Shown here: piece by piece, positions 25,176-33,227 of the stretch
Numbering within the stretch: the stretch's first letter is position 1
Layout of the letters: the number at the start of each line of letters is the position of its first letter
Source: QYQD01 sp040754095
GTDB lineage: Bacteria; Desulfobacterota; QYQD01
Direction of reading: 5' to 3'
NCBI GenBank assembly: GCA_040754095.1
Contig: JBFMFO010000004.1
Coordinates: 73,319 to 137,318 of the forward strand
DNA length: 64,000 nucleotides
Notes under the pieces: model-generated
Seen by the model: the letters and a program-made list of their open reading frames with translations, nothing else
Told to the model about the DNA's origin: nothing
The model's database searches: none
Translations under genes and position numbers: made by a program

Positions 25176-26582
25176 CTACTTTACCCTGGCCACGCCGGTC
25201 TTGCGTGCGGCAATAATGGCGGCCTCAGCCACTTTCCCGGCCACCTCCGGGTCAAAAACACTGGGGATGATATACTCCGGGCCCAGTTCATCCTTCTTTA
25301 CCGCCCCGGCTATGGCCTGGGCCGCAGCCAGCTTCATTTCTTCGTTTATGTCTTTCGCCCGGCAATCCAGTGCCCCGCGGAATATCCCCGGGAAGCAAAG
25401 CACATTGTTGATCTGATTGGGATAGTCAGAGCGTCCGGTGGCCGTCACTGCCGCATACGAGGCAATATCCTCCGGCATGACCTCCGGGACGGGATTGGCC
25501 AGGGCAAAGACGATAGCCTGGGCCGCCATCTTCTTTATATCGTCCGGCGTTACAATCCCCGGCGCCGAGACGCCGATAAACACATCCGCCCCCTTCAGGA
25601 CGGCCGCAATACTCCCCTTTTCCCGCGCGGGGTTGGTCCGCCTTGCGTATTCCTCCTTGACGGGAGACATGTGTTCCTTTCGGCCCCGGTAGATAGCCCC
25701 GGCCCGGTCACAGCCGATGATATTTTTTACGCCCGCAGAAAGCAGGATATTGGTCACGGCCACGCCGGCCGCGCCTACCCCGCTTATGACCACTTTAATA
25801 TCCGGCATCTTTTTGCCCACTACTTTAAGGGCGTTAATCATGGCCGCCAGCACCACCACCGCCGTGCCATGCTGATCGTCGTGGAAGACAGGGATGTCCA
25901 GTTCCCTCTTAAGACGCTCTTCTATAGCGAAACACCGGGGGGCCGAAATATCTTCCAGGTTAATGCCGCCGAAGCCTGGGGCTATGGCCTTGACCGCCGC
26001 TACTATCCCGTCTTCATCCTTTGTGTCCAGACAGATGGGGAAGGCATCCACCCCGCCGAACTCCTTGAAAAGTATGGCCTTGCCCTCCATGACCGGAAGC
26101 GCGGCCCGGGGCCCGATATCCCCCAGACCAAGCACGGCGGTGCCGTCCGTAACCACAGCCACGGTATTCGCCTTGGTCGTGAAGTCGAAGACCTTGTCTT
26201 CATCCTCATTTATTAACTGGCAGACCCGCGCCACACCGGGGGTATAGGCCATAGAAAGCTCGGTCTTGGTTTTCAGATGTATGCGGCTTTTTATCTCCAG
26301 CTTGCCCTTTTCGTGCAGTTTTAATACCTCATCCACTACTTCCAGGATCTGCACCCCTTCTATTTTACTTATTTTTTCCACCATGTCCTGGGCATGTTGT
26401 TCGTCGCGGGCATGGAAATTGGCCCGCGTCTGGACGGCATTCCGGGCCTCGCTTAAGATGTGAATATCTATGAGACGGCCATCACCACCTTCAATGGCCG
26501 CCGCGACCTTATCCGGCCCGGAGCGGTCCGGTGACTTCAACCGGACCGTAAAATTATAGGCAGGGCTTAGCGGCTTCTTCAT
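25176..26582 (-). CDS. NAD(P)-dependent malic enzyme with N-terminal ACT domain
   Basis: The 468-residue protein has an ACT-like regulatory domain (residues about 8-85) fused to a malic enzyme. Malic motifs include SMAYTPGVARVC, VVTDGTAVLGLGDIG, ALPVMEGKAILFKEFGGVDAFPICLDT, NLEDISAPRCF, and FHDDQHGTAVVVLAA with the metal-binding acidic residues. The GVGAAGVAVTNIL nucleotide-binding loop is also present. It decarboxylates malate to pyruvate. The ACT domain suggests allosteric control by a small ligand. It stands alone between repeats. Confidence 0.93.
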   Translation of the reverse strand: MKKPLSPAYNFTVRLKSPDRSGPDKVAAAIEGGDGRLIDIHILSEARNAVQTRANFHARDEQHAQDMVEKISKIEGVQILEVVDEVLKLHEKGKLEIKSRIHLKTKTELSMAYTPGVARVCQLINEDEDKVFDFTTKANTVAVVTDGTAVLGLGDIGPRAALPVMEGKAILFKEFGGVDAFPICLDTKDEDGIVAAVKAIAPGFGGINLEDISAPRCFAIEERLKRELDIPVFHDDQHGTAVVVLAAMINALKVVGKKMPDIKVVISGVGAAGVAVTNILLSAGVKNIIGCDRAGAIYRGRKEHMSPVKEEYARRTNPAREKGSIAAVLKGADVFIGVSAPGIVTPDDIKKMAAQAIVFALANPVPEVMPEDIASYAAVTATGRSDYPNQINNVLCFPGIFRGALDCRAKDINEEMKLAAAQAIAGAVKKDELGPEYIIPSVFDPEVAGKVAEAAIIAARKTGVARVK

Positions 26583-26711
26583 ACTTATAAAGTTAACAAA
26601 AGGGGCTATCTATGTCAATTTTGTTTTCCCCTCTTCGCTTGGAGTTTCCTAAGTTTCTTAGGGAGTATTCTTATCATACTGTGATCTTATGGATAATGTT
26701 GCTTTTCTTTA

Positions 26712-26905
26712 GTGAACTCCTAGTCTCTTCGCTTCACGGCTTGCGCAGCGACCCTTTCGGGGCTCGCAGGCGGGGAATGCTTGCCCCTTCCAGCCACTAA
26801 AGGGCCGGCTTTCCCCTTCCTGCTCTCCCTCGATGGGTGCCCCGCTGCTCCAGCAAGTTTCGCTCAGAAACATAGGGGTTCACTAAAAAGTCAGGAACTC
26901 CAACC
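26712..26905 (+). repeat. Dispersed repeat family B, copy 3
   Basis: The element starts at GTGAACTCCTAGTC and continues through CTTCGCTTCACGGCTTGCGC, GCCACTAAAGGGCCGGC and GCTCCAGCAAGTTTCGCTC to CACTAAAAAGTCAGGAACTCC. The flanking GAACTCC words resemble a terminal repeat. It is directly followed by family C. Confidence 0.75.
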
Positions 26906-26911
26906 TTCCCA

Positions 26912-27086
26912 AATCCACCGTCTAATTTGGCTATCAAGGTTAAGATCAGCAGGTTATGGAGTATTCCTGATCACCAGCAAGATATTAGATGCAAGGCGCC
27001 GAGGAGCGACGACTGAGGCGTATGGAGCAATACGCCGCAAGGAGAAGCGATCGAGGGCAACGCCGCAGATGATGCCTTGATGGTGA
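26912..27086 (+). repeat. Dispersed repeat family C, copy 1
   Basis: This segment begins at TTCCCAAATCCACCGTCTAA and ends at GATGATGCCTTGATGGTGAT. It is repeated in inverse orientation at 50687-50862 with only scattered differences. It includes GGTTATGGAGTATTCCTGA, the AGGCGCCGAGGA motif and CAATACGCCGC. No coding function is seen. Confidence 0.8.
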
Positions 27087-27176
27087 TCAGGGCCTTCTTC
27101 GTTTGTTGACAGCCCCCCGCTCATCTGGTAAAAGGGAACACTATTAATAACTAACTATCTGAGACGCGCCGCCAAA

Positions 27177-27611
27177 ATGGGGAAAAAATCACAGGGCTGG
27201 GAGCCTAAGGTCATCGCCTTTCTTTGCAATTGGTGCAGCTACGCCGCGGCTGATCTGGCCGGCGTCAAGCGGCTCAAGTATCCGCAAAATGTGCGCATCG
27301 TGCGCGTCCCCTGTATAGGCAGCGTAAGCCCCTATTTTATACTGTATGCCCTGCGGCAGGGGGCGGATGCCGTAATTGTATCCGGATGCGCCCCGGGAGA
27401 TTGTCATTACCGCAGCGGTAACCTTTACGCCCGCCGCCGGTTTCAATTATTCAAAAATCTGTTTAATTTTATGGGCATGGAGGAGGATCGCCTTCACTTT
27501 GCCTGGATTTCTGCGGCAGAGGCGGAACTCTTTGTAAAAACCATGCAGGAAGTTACAGACCGGGCAAGAACCCTCGGCCCATTAACATATCTCAAAAAGA
27601 GCCGACCTTGA
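27177..27611 (+). CDS. MvhD/FlpD-type iron-sulfur electron-transfer subunit
   Basis: The 144-residue protein is the [2Fe-2S] subunit that links heterodisulfide-reductase-type HdrA to a hydrogenase or dehydrogenase. Typical features are AFLCNWCSYAAADLAG (Cys17 and Cys20), IRIVRVPCIGSV, QGADAVIVSGCAPGDCHYRSGN and LFNFMGMEEDRL-type segments. The paired Cys motifs ligate the cluster. No hdrA or mvhAG gene is next to it; the following gene is its only evident partner, 13 bases downstream. Confidence 0.88.
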   Translation: MGKKSQGWEPKVIAFLCNWCSYAAADLAGVKRLKYPQNVRIVRVPCIGSVSPYFILYALRQGADAVIVSGCAPGDCHYRSGNLYARRRFQLFKNLFNFMGMEEDRLHFAWISAAEAELFVKTMQEVTDRARTLGPLTYLKKSRP

Positions 27612-27624
27612 TGGTTTAAAGTTA

Positions 27625-28605
27625 ATGCCTACCGAAGCCATACGAAGCATAGCGACAAAGGCCCTGGAAGAGAAAAGGGTTGACCTGGTCATAGGTTTCA
27701 CGCCGGGAACAAGCCCGCTTACTACCCAACCGGCGCTTATAGAAGAGTCTTCCGCAACGGGAAAGCTCATCTGGAATGACTTCTGCGTGAGCAATCCGGC
27801 AAAGCATTTGCTCAGGCGGGACAAGAAGATCGGCATTATCGCCAATGGCTGCACCTTGCGCAGTATCGTGGTCTTTATCGTGGAAAATCAGATCAAGAGG
27901 GAAGACGTCTATATTATAGGCGTCCCCTGTCAGGGTATGCTGGACAGGCACAAAATCAAGGCGCTCGCAGGCAAAAAAAAGATAAAAGACATCAGGACGG
28001 AATCCGATAAAGTGATATTGTCCGGTGATGCCTTCACCAAGGAATATCCGCGCCGCGAACTCCTCCGCCAGAGCTGTCTTTATTGCCGTCATAAAAATCC
28101 TGTCATCTACGATATCCTGGTTGGAGAACTGACGGATGAAGATAAAAAAACGGCCGATCAAGACATAGAAGTCTTGGAGGCCCAATCTGCAGAAGAACGT
28201 TCAGAATACTTCCGAACCCTGTTTGCCCAGTGCAAGCTGTGTTATGCCTGCCGTAACGCCTGTCCGGTCTGCTATTGTCCAACCTGTTTTACGGATCGAA
28301 CCGATCCCAAGTGGTTTGATAAACCGCCCGCCTCCGGAGACGCCTTTACCTTTCACCTCCTCCGCGCCATGCACTGCGCCGGACGCTGCACAGACTGCGG
28401 GGCCTGTGAGAGCGCCTGTCCGGTGGGCATACCAATAACCAAACTCACCCGCAAGTTGAATAAGGACATACGCACGCTTTACAACTTTGAGGCGGGATTG
28501 AGCATCGAAACGCCCTCACCCCTCTCTGTGTATGATCTGGAAGACCCGCAGGATTTCATACTCACCGAAGAGCTCAAAAAGAAAGCCAAGACCAGCGCCT
28601 CATAA
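27625..28605 (+). CDS. FrhB/FdhB-like protein with two 4Fe-4S motifs
   Basis: The 326-residue protein combines an FrhB/FdhB-type N-terminal part (IIANGCTLRSIVVFI, VPCQGMLD) and a C-terminal ferredoxin part. The Cys motifs are CKLCYACRNACPVCYC and CAGRCTDCGACESACPVGIP, enough for two [4Fe-4S] clusters. Proteins of this build often follow MvhD in Desulfobacterota and are thought to pass electrons between an HdrA-type flavin subunit and an unknown donor. It forms a two-gene operon with MvhD. The physiological donor and acceptor are not encoded here. Confidence 0.75.
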   Translation: MPTEAIRSIATKALEEKRVDLVIGFTPGTSPLTTQPALIEESSATGKLIWNDFCVSNPAKHLLRRDKKIGIIANGCTLRSIVVFIVENQIKREDVYIIGVPCQGMLDRHKIKALAGKKKIKDIRTESDKVILSGDAFTKEYPRRELLRQSCLYCRHKNPVIYDILVGELTDEDKKTADQDIEVLEAQSAEERSEYFRTLFAQCKLCYACRNACPVCYCPTCFTDRTDPKWFDKPPASGDAFTFHLLRAMHCAGRCTDCGACESACPVGIPITKLTRKLNKDIRTLYNFEAGLSIETPSPLSVYDLEDPQDFILTEELKKKAKTSAS

Positions 28606-28837
28606 AAGTGAAGACCCTACCGCCCGCACAGAAAAAACAATGAAACCGCAAGGGCACAGAGGAAAGCATCAAAAATCCAGATGATATCTTAACTATTTTT
28701 TCTTGATATCATTACAAAATTGCATGATATTCAACTAGTTAGACATAATATTCAAGAATAAAAATTGATTTTATATGACAGGCTTGATAATAAGTATGAT
28801 ATACAGAAACTATAGAATAACTTGTTAGTCGCCTGAG

Positions 28838-29413
28838 ATGAAAGAATTGGATATCCACATAAATGAAACTTTCTCGATGATCTCTGAGACGTCAGACATC
28901 GATTTTAGTGTTCTAATTGAGAATCTTTTCAATGAAGAAATATCTCAACCCCTTGAAAAGGTTAGAAGGAATGGTGGGAAGATTCTATTCGCAACTATCT
29001 CGATAGAGCAAAAGATGGAGTCCCTATTGTTACATGTCTTTATGGGCCCCTTTCAAGGCCCCGACAAGCGAAGAGCCTTATTCGAAAATGAAATCCTCCA
29101 ATCAACGGCATTGTCCTATAGCGCAAAAAAAGAATTAGTTTTTAAAGCTATAAATACTCTGAAGATCTTACCAGGTTCAGACAAAAGCAAACTCCAGACC
29201 CACTTGAAATCAATAATGGAGTGGCGTAACGCATTTGCTCACGGCAGAATAAGTCACGTCCACGAACGAGGTTACTTTATAAACTACTATTCTGGTGGAA
29301 ACAGGTCACTGGAGCTGAACAGTTCCTACTGGGCAGAGGTTGAGAATGTCTTTCGAGAATGTAATGAACTATTGTCAAAAGCACTCGAGAACTTAAAAGA
29401 AAAAGAAGCCTAA
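28838..29413 (+). CDS. HEPN-like putative ribonuclease, possible cassette gene
   Basis: The 191-residue helical protein contains WRNAFAHGR, where R130-N-A-F-A-H135 fits the RX4H active-site motif of HEPN RNases. The rest (a helix with IEQKMESLLLHVF and long C-terminal helices) suits the HEPN four-helix fold. HEPN proteins act in toxin-antitoxin and phage-defence systems. No MNT-type antitoxin gene is adjacent. GTTAGTC lies 14 bases before the ATG. The stop codon sits inside GCCTAAC, as in the NERD cassette, so the gene may be a mobile cassette. The family assignment rests mainly on the motif. Confidence 0.55.
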   Translation: MKELDIHINETFSMISETSDIDFSVLIENLFNEEISQPLEKVRRNGGKILFATISIEQKMESLLLHVFMGPFQGPDKRRALFENEILQSTALSYSAKKELVFKAINTLKILPGSDKSKLQTHLKSIMEWRNAFAHGRISHVHERGYFINYYSGGNRSLELNSSYWAEVENVFRECNELLSKALENLKEKEA

Positions 29414-29593
29414 CCAGCGCCTACACGAGGACCGCTCGTTCCTCGCGGCCTGTGAGGCGCGCCGATAGGCCGACGCTTCGCGTCGTCCTATCGGGCCGGA
29501 TGAGGATGGATTGACAGCCCGCGCGAAGCGCGGCCTATCAATCCGAATCGAACAGACACCCCTACGGGGTGCTCCTCATCCGGCCCGTTAGGG
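29408..29593 (+). other. Possible long attC site after the HEPN-like gene
   Basis: The stretch begins with GCCTAAC (RYYYAAC, including the stop codon of the HEPN-like gene) and ends with GTTAGGG just before the HNH gene. Between them are nested palindromes. One is a perfect 14-bp pair (GGGCCGGATGAGGA with its inverse TCCTCATCCGGCCC); there is also GATAGGCCGACGC/GCGTCGTCCTATC and a GCGCG hairpin. This fits a long attC but the L''/L' boxes are less clear than at 5440-5530. Confidence 0.4.
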
Positions 29594-29610
29594 GCAGCAA
29601 TCAGACTAAG

Positions 29611-30153
29611 ATGATGAAGAAAAGAAAGTTGGTTCCGCCAAGTATCAGAGATGAAGTACTTCGAGAGTCTGGATACATGTGTGCAAACCCGCGATGTCGA
29701 CATATCTTGACACTCGAACTGCATCATATTGTCTGGGTGAAAGACGACGGTGGTAATGAACCAACAAACTTGATTGCCTTATGCCCCAACTGCCATTCGC
29801 TTCATACGCATGGGCATATCCCTGATGACGCAATTCGTCACTGGAAGGGAATATTGCATGCACTGAACCATGCCTTTAGCAAAGAAAGCATGGACTTATT
29901 GATATTTCTCAGCAAAAAGGATGTTAATAAGATGTGGTTTTCGGGTGATGGTGTTTTGAAGTTTGCAGGTTTAATAGCAGCTGGCTTGGTAAGGTTCGAT
30001 GAGCAAGTATGGGCTAATACGCTAAGGATGTCCGGGCCTGCACCGACAAGCTCTCACAAGTTAAAGCTTACAGACAAAGGCAAGGCCCTAGTTGATGCTT
30101 GGCTAAATGGCGATGAAGAGGCATACAGAAACGCTTTGAGTGGTACAAGCTGA
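29611..30153 (+). CDS. HNH endonuclease-domain protein
   Basis: The product (180 residues) has an N-terminal HNH/zinc-finger nuclease domain. Visible are CANPRC, LELHHIVWVKDDGG with the catalytic His pair, the NL-I-ALCPNCH motif with the conserved Asn and the second Cys pair, and HTHGHIP. The C-terminal 100 residues are unassigned and may sense a target. HNH enzymes cut DNA, often in restriction or defence. The start codon is 24 bases after a GTTAGG core-like site, the usual spacing for cassette genes. No attC is evident after its stop. Confidence 0.75.
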   Translation: MMKKRKLVPPSIRDEVLRESGYMCANPRCRHILTLELHHIVWVKDDGGNEPTNLIALCPNCHSLHTHGHIPDDAIRHWKGILHALNHAFSKESMDLLIFLSKKDVNKMWFSGDGVLKFAGLIAAGLVRFDEQVWANTLRMSGPAPTSSHKLKLTDKGKALVDAWLNGDEEAYRNALSGTS

Positions 30154-30196
30154 AAACATAAGACGGATTGGCATTATTCACTACAGAAGGGCCAAT

Positions 30197-30275
30197 AGTG
30201 ACGTTGTTTCTTACGTTGCATAACTTATTTATTCCTTTCCATTTTCTCAATGGTACGGAAGCGCCGGGCAGGGAT
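30197..30275. repeat. Repeat family E, copy 1
   Basis: GACGTTGTTTCTTACGTTGC and the following roughly 55 bases (through ATTTTCTCAATGGTACGGAA) match 32148-32216 at about three of four positions. Copy 2 lies directly behind the YkgJ-type gene. Copy 1 therefore seems to be a displaced duplicate of that gene's downstream region. Confidence 0.6.
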
Positions 30276-30309
30276 GCGTGTGTGAATAGGGCGTTGGAGG
30301 AGTAGCGTT

Positions 30310-30501
30310 TTAGGGTGTGATGCCTACGGCAATCTTTAGCCTTTCATCAAGCTCTTTTTGGATCTGCTCGCTGACTTTTCCTAGCCGCCTGAGAATCATA
30401 GACCGATCCAAGGTGAGCAGTTTGTTCATTTTAAATATGGATGTCTTTTTCAGGCCAGTCGTATGAAAATCCGGGTGGTTTTCAGGGAGGATTGTTCCCA
30501 C
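30310..30501 (-). pseudogene. C-terminal remnant of a PemK/MazF-family toxin
   Basis: About 58 residues read TILPENHPDFHTTGLKKTSI and continue through NKLLTLDRSMILRRLG to ELDERLKIAVGI. This corresponds to the C-terminal half of PemK/MazF endoribonucleases (the HPDF..TGL and RRLG..S segments). An in-frame TAG just upstream and the absence of the N-terminal half, including the catalytic Arg region, show that it is broken. No antitoxin gene of the MazE type is seen next to it. Confidence 0.6.
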
Positions 30502-30569
30502 ATCCTAGAACGGCCAATAAGTATGCCCTTTGTGCCCAGCAATATAACCCTTCCCAATAGTCCCGTTAA

Positions 30570-30596
30570 TGTGTATAATATGGGCGATTATACACA
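30570..30596. promoter_or_regulatory. Palindromic operator overlapping the vapBC -10 box
   Basis: TGTGTATAAT (30570-30579) and ATTATACACA (30587-30596) are perfect inverse arms separated by seven bases. The left arm contains the -10 hexamer TATAAT. Binding of the VapBC complex here would block the promoter, the normal autoregulation of such modules. Confidence 0.7.
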
Positions 30597-30609
30597 TAGG
30601 AGGCAAGAA

Positions 30610-30804
30610 ATGAGAACGAATGTAGTCCTTGATGACGATTTGATGGAATCCGCCCTCAAGGTGTCCGGCCTAAAGACAAAAAAGGATGCCATAGAAGAGG
30701 GGTTGAAATTGTTAGTGCAATTGAAAGGCCAGAAGAAAATCAAGGGCTTTCGAGGAAAACTCAAGTGGACTGGCAGTCTCGACGCGATGCGGTTAGACAA
30801 ATGA
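30610..30804 (+). CDS. vapB: VapB-family antitoxin
   Basis: The 64-residue protein begins MRTNVVLDDDLMESALKVSG, the ribbon-helix-helix DNA-binding start of VapB antitoxins. The C-terminal tail KGFRGKLKWTGSLDAMRLDK is typical of the region that wraps around VapC. AGGAGG at 30598-30603, six bases before the ATG, gives a clear start. The stop overlaps the vapC start (ATGA). Confidence 0.9.
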   Translation: MRTNVVLDDDLMESALKVSGLKTKKDAIEEGLKLLVQLKGQKKIKGFRGKLKWTGSLDAMRLDK

Positions 30805-31196
30805 TTCTCATTGATTCGTCCGTCTGGATCGACTACTTCAACGGCAATAAAACGGCGCAGACGGATTGGCTGGATTCTTCACTTGGAGATATCCCCATTA
30901 TAATAGGCGATCTCATCCTGACCGAAGTACTTCAGGGATTTCAAAGCGATAGGGACTTCAAGATCGCAAGGGATCTTCTCTTACGCATCCCATTCATGCC
31001 AATGGGAGGACAGGCATTGGCCTTAGAGAGCGCGATGAACTATAGACTTCTCAGGAGGAGAGGCGTTACGGTGAGGAAGACCATAGATGTCATGATTGGA
31101 ACTTTCTGTATCCACTACCAGCTACCATTGTTACATGACGACAGGGATTTTGATCCGATGGTGAAGTTCTTGGGACTGAAGACAATCAATACATAA
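30801..31196 (+). CDS. vapC: VapC-family PIN-domain toxin ribonuclease
   Basis: The 131-residue PIN domain starts MILIDSSVWIDYF with the first catalytic Asp at residue 5. It continues with the second acidic residue in LILTEVLQGF, and the C-terminal acidic pair is in TIDVMIGTFC and LLHDDRDFD. VapC toxins cleave tRNA or rRNA and are held inactive by VapB. The four-base overlap with vapB gives tight translational coupling. All active-site acids appear present. Confidence 0.92.
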   Translation: MILIDSSVWIDYFNGNKTAQTDWLDSSLGDIPIIIGDLILTEVLQGFQSDRDFKIARDLLLRIPFMPMGGQALALESAMNYRLLRRRGVTVRKTIDVMIGTFCIHYQLPLLHDDRDFDPMVKFLGLKTINT

Positions 31197-31227
31197 TCAG
31201 TCGCTACCGGATCGCCGATGTATCCGG

Positions 31228-31392
31228 TCAGGCTGAAGCCGACTCGTTCGCCTTTATTTTCACAATCTTCGTGGGCTGACCTTCTTCACCCTCCAGCCGG
31301 TAACCATAGGCAGACAGCGTCTGGAGGGCAGGGCGTCCAAAAAGGAAGTCCATATCCTCCTTCTTTATGCCCAACTTTTCCTCCATAAACAC
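31228..31392 (-). pseudogene. Duplicated 3' end of the YkgJ-type gene
   Basis: About 165 bases are nearly identical to 32222-32384 (roughly five differences) and encode the same C-terminal protein part, including MEEKLGIKKEDMDFLFGRPA. Upstream of residue F(M)EEK the similarity stops, so this is a fragment without start or the Cys-rich core. It lies between vapBC and higBA in direct orientation to the full gene. Confidence 0.8.
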
Positions 31393-31524
31393 TGGAAGAA
31401 TGGGGACGCCCATCCCCCACGGATACCCCTTCGGGGCACTGCTCAACTGCCGCATAGGAGGCTCCCTCCGCAATCTCAGCCATTTAATACTTGTCATCTG
31501 TCAGTCATTGGCGTATATTGAGAT

Positions 31525-31842
31525 ATGCTCTTTATTGAGACCCCGGTTTTCACAAGAGAACTTCAGAATGTATTGCCAGACGAGTCGTACCGGCAACTGC
31601 AACAGGCGTTGGCAATTCGCCCAGGGGCCGGAAGTATTATTCAAGGTGCCGGCGGACTGCGTAAGCTCCGATGGCACATTCCCGGTGCAGGCAAACGAGG
31701 CAGCCTGCGGGTGATTTACTATTGGGATCCGCCGGCAGATACCATTTATATGCTTCTGACATACAAGAAGAGCAAGCAGGAAAATCTCACGCCGGATCAG
31801 CTAAAGGTTTTGAGCAAGCTGGTCAAGGAGTACCTACAATGA
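31525..31842 (+). CDS. higB: RelE/HigB-type toxin
   Basis: The 105-residue protein matches the RelE/ParE-superfamily toxins of the HigB2 kind. It contains GAGGLRKLRWHIPGAGKRGS and LRVIYYWDPPADTIYMLLTY, followed by a Lys-rich helix and LTPDQLKVLSKLVKEYL at the C-terminus. It would cut mRNA on the ribosome. As in many higBA pairs the toxin gene comes first, and its stop overlaps the antitoxin start (ATGA). Confidence 0.88.
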   Translation: MLFIETPVFTRELQNVLPDESYRQLQQALAIRPGAGSIIQGAGGLRKLRWHIPGAGKRGSLRVIYYWDPPADTIYMLLTYKKSKQENLTPDQLKVLSKLVKEYLQ

Positions 31843-32129
31843 ACGAAAAGGATTTTGACAATCTGGTTAAAAGCATTAAAGAGGCGGGGCAGATCAAAAA
31901 AGGCATGTTGTCCCCCAGCCGTCGATTCGAGTTCAGCCCTTTGGATATTAAAGCAATACGCGAAAAGTTGAAAAAATCTCAGTCCGAGTTTGCACTGATG
32001 CTTGGCGTAAGCATTTCGACGCTCCAGAATTGGGAACAAGGAAGGCGTAGACCGGAGGGGCCGGCAAGAGTTCTACTGAAAATCGCATCAAAGAACCCAA
32101 AAGCTGTAGCCGAGGCGCTCAGTTCATAG
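31839..32129 (+). CDS. higA: HigA-type XRE-family antitoxin
   Basis: The 96-residue protein has a Cro/C1-type helix-turn-helix around residues 40-80. It includes LDIKAIREKLKKSQSEFALM, then GVSISTLQNWEQGRRRPEGPARVLL. This HigA class neutralises the upstream toxin and represses the operon. The ATG overlaps the toxin stop. The region before the toxin gene (31495-31524) is likely to hold the operator, but I see no clear palindrome. Confidence 0.9.
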   Translation: MNEKDFDNLVKSIKEAGQIKKGMLSPSRRFEFSPLDIKAIREKLKKSQSEFALMLGVSISTLQNWEQGRRRPEGPARVLLKIASKNPKAVAEALSS

Positions 32130-32147
32130 CCGTGGGGTGGAATAAGA

Positions 32148-32216
32148 GGACGTTGTTTCTCACATTGCATAACTTGTTTACTACTTTCCACTTTCTCAAT
32201 AATACGGAATCACCAG
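32148..32216. repeat. Repeat family E, copy 2
   Basis: The region just after the YkgJ-type gene stop (minus strand) shares GACGTTGTTTCTCACATTGC and TTTCTCAATAATACGGAA with copy 1 at 30197-30275. It lies between higA and the YkgJ-type gene. Confidence 0.6.
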
Positions 32217-32221
32217 GCCGG

Positions 32222-33121
32222 TTAAGCTGAAGCCGGCTCGTTAGCCTTTATTTTTACAATCTTCGTGGGCTGACCTTCTTCACCCTCCAGCCGGTAACCG
32301 TAGGCAGACAGCGTCTGGAGGGCAGGGCGTCCAAAAAGGAAGTCCATATCCTCCTTCTTTATGCCCAACTTTTCCTCCATAAACATGCGGACGTGCAGGT
32401 CGTAGAGAATTATATCCAGGGCCTTATCCTCAGATGTATGATCCATCTCCCGGCCTTTCTCCAGGATGGAACTCAATAATTCGTGCGAACAACGCTTTTC
32501 ATGCGCCGCAATCACTTCCCACAGGGGGTTGTCTTCGGAGAGAATAGCCCTTCTGTCCAGGGGCTTAAGTGATGAAAATACCTCAAAGCTTTCCGGATTC
32601 CAGCATTCCAACGTCCGGCATTGCCGGGGACGGTTTTCATAAATGCTGCACCCCTTGTCTTTGTAAAATATACACGGACCTTCGTCGCCTTCCTCTTTTA
32701 CTTTTATCAGTTCCCCGGTCAGGATTACCGTGCGTCCTTCCTTCGGTGAATAGCCGATCTCGCCTTTTCTGAGCGTTATAATATCTTTCTTATCCAGGAC
32801 GCCGTTCATCAAAAGGGCTAAATCCTCTTCGTAGAGAGTAGGGCTGCTCTCCTGGCAACAATCGCCGCAGCGTACACAATAAGGCCGGGTGGCATAAATC
32901 GCCCTGGTCATCAAGGTATTTGTCCTCTGCCAGGCCTCGGCCATTTCTTCCGGGGTAAGGCCGTCCCATTTTTTATAAATCTCCTGGTAAGCAGGATTTT
33001 CCTCCACCGCCTTTATTACCTCGTTTAATTTGGCCTTGGAATGCGCCGCTTTTAAAAGACTGGACATGATCTGCCGCCATAATATGCCGAACTGGTCTCT
33101 ATCGATTCTTTCAGCTAACAC
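32222..33121 (-). CDS. YkgJ-family cysteine-cluster protein
   Basis: The 299-residue protein has the Cys signature of the YkgJ/CxxCxxCC family. It shows YCVRCGDCCQES near residue 95, and CIFYKDKGCSIYENRPRQCRTLECW in the middle, which bind a zinc or iron-sulfur centre. The C-terminal region ends in a domain with EDMDFLFGRPALQTL. The function of the family is unknown. The start is GTG at 33121 with GGAGG six bases upstream. Its last 165 bases are duplicated at 31228-31392. A second, shorter YkgJ-type gene is at 57542. Confidence 0.8.
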   Translation of the reverse strand: MLAERIDRDQFGILWRQIMSSLLKAAHSKAKLNEVIKAVEENPAYQEIYKKWDGLTPEEMAEAWQRTNTLMTRAIYATRPYCVRCGDCCQESSPTLYEEDLALLMNGVLDKKDIITLRKGEIGYSPKEGRTVILTGELIKVKEEGDEGPCIFYKDKGCSIYENRPRQCRTLECWNPESFEVFSSLKPLDRRAILSEDNPLWEVIAAHEKRCSHELLSSILEKGREMDHTSEDKALDIILYDLHVRMFMEEKLGIKKEDMDFLFGRPALQTLSAYGYRLEGEEGQPTKIVKIKANEPASA

Positions 33122-33227
33122 TTTGTTCCTCCCGGATGATTCTTCTTGAATGTGTTTTTTACATCACAAAGGCCGCCAACGCCACCTTTTTTTGCGGATT
33201 GTGTAAGAGGCCTGTCTCTAACCATTC

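Noticed and set aside
25044..26216. 390-codon plus-strand frame opposite malic enzyme
   Set aside because: The minus-strand malic enzyme motifs are complete; the long opposite frame is a by-product of its codon use.
31400..31524. CRISPR or tandem-repeat content in the accessory island
   Set aside because: No regularly spaced repeats are present here or elsewhere in the window; the repeats found are dispersed single elements.
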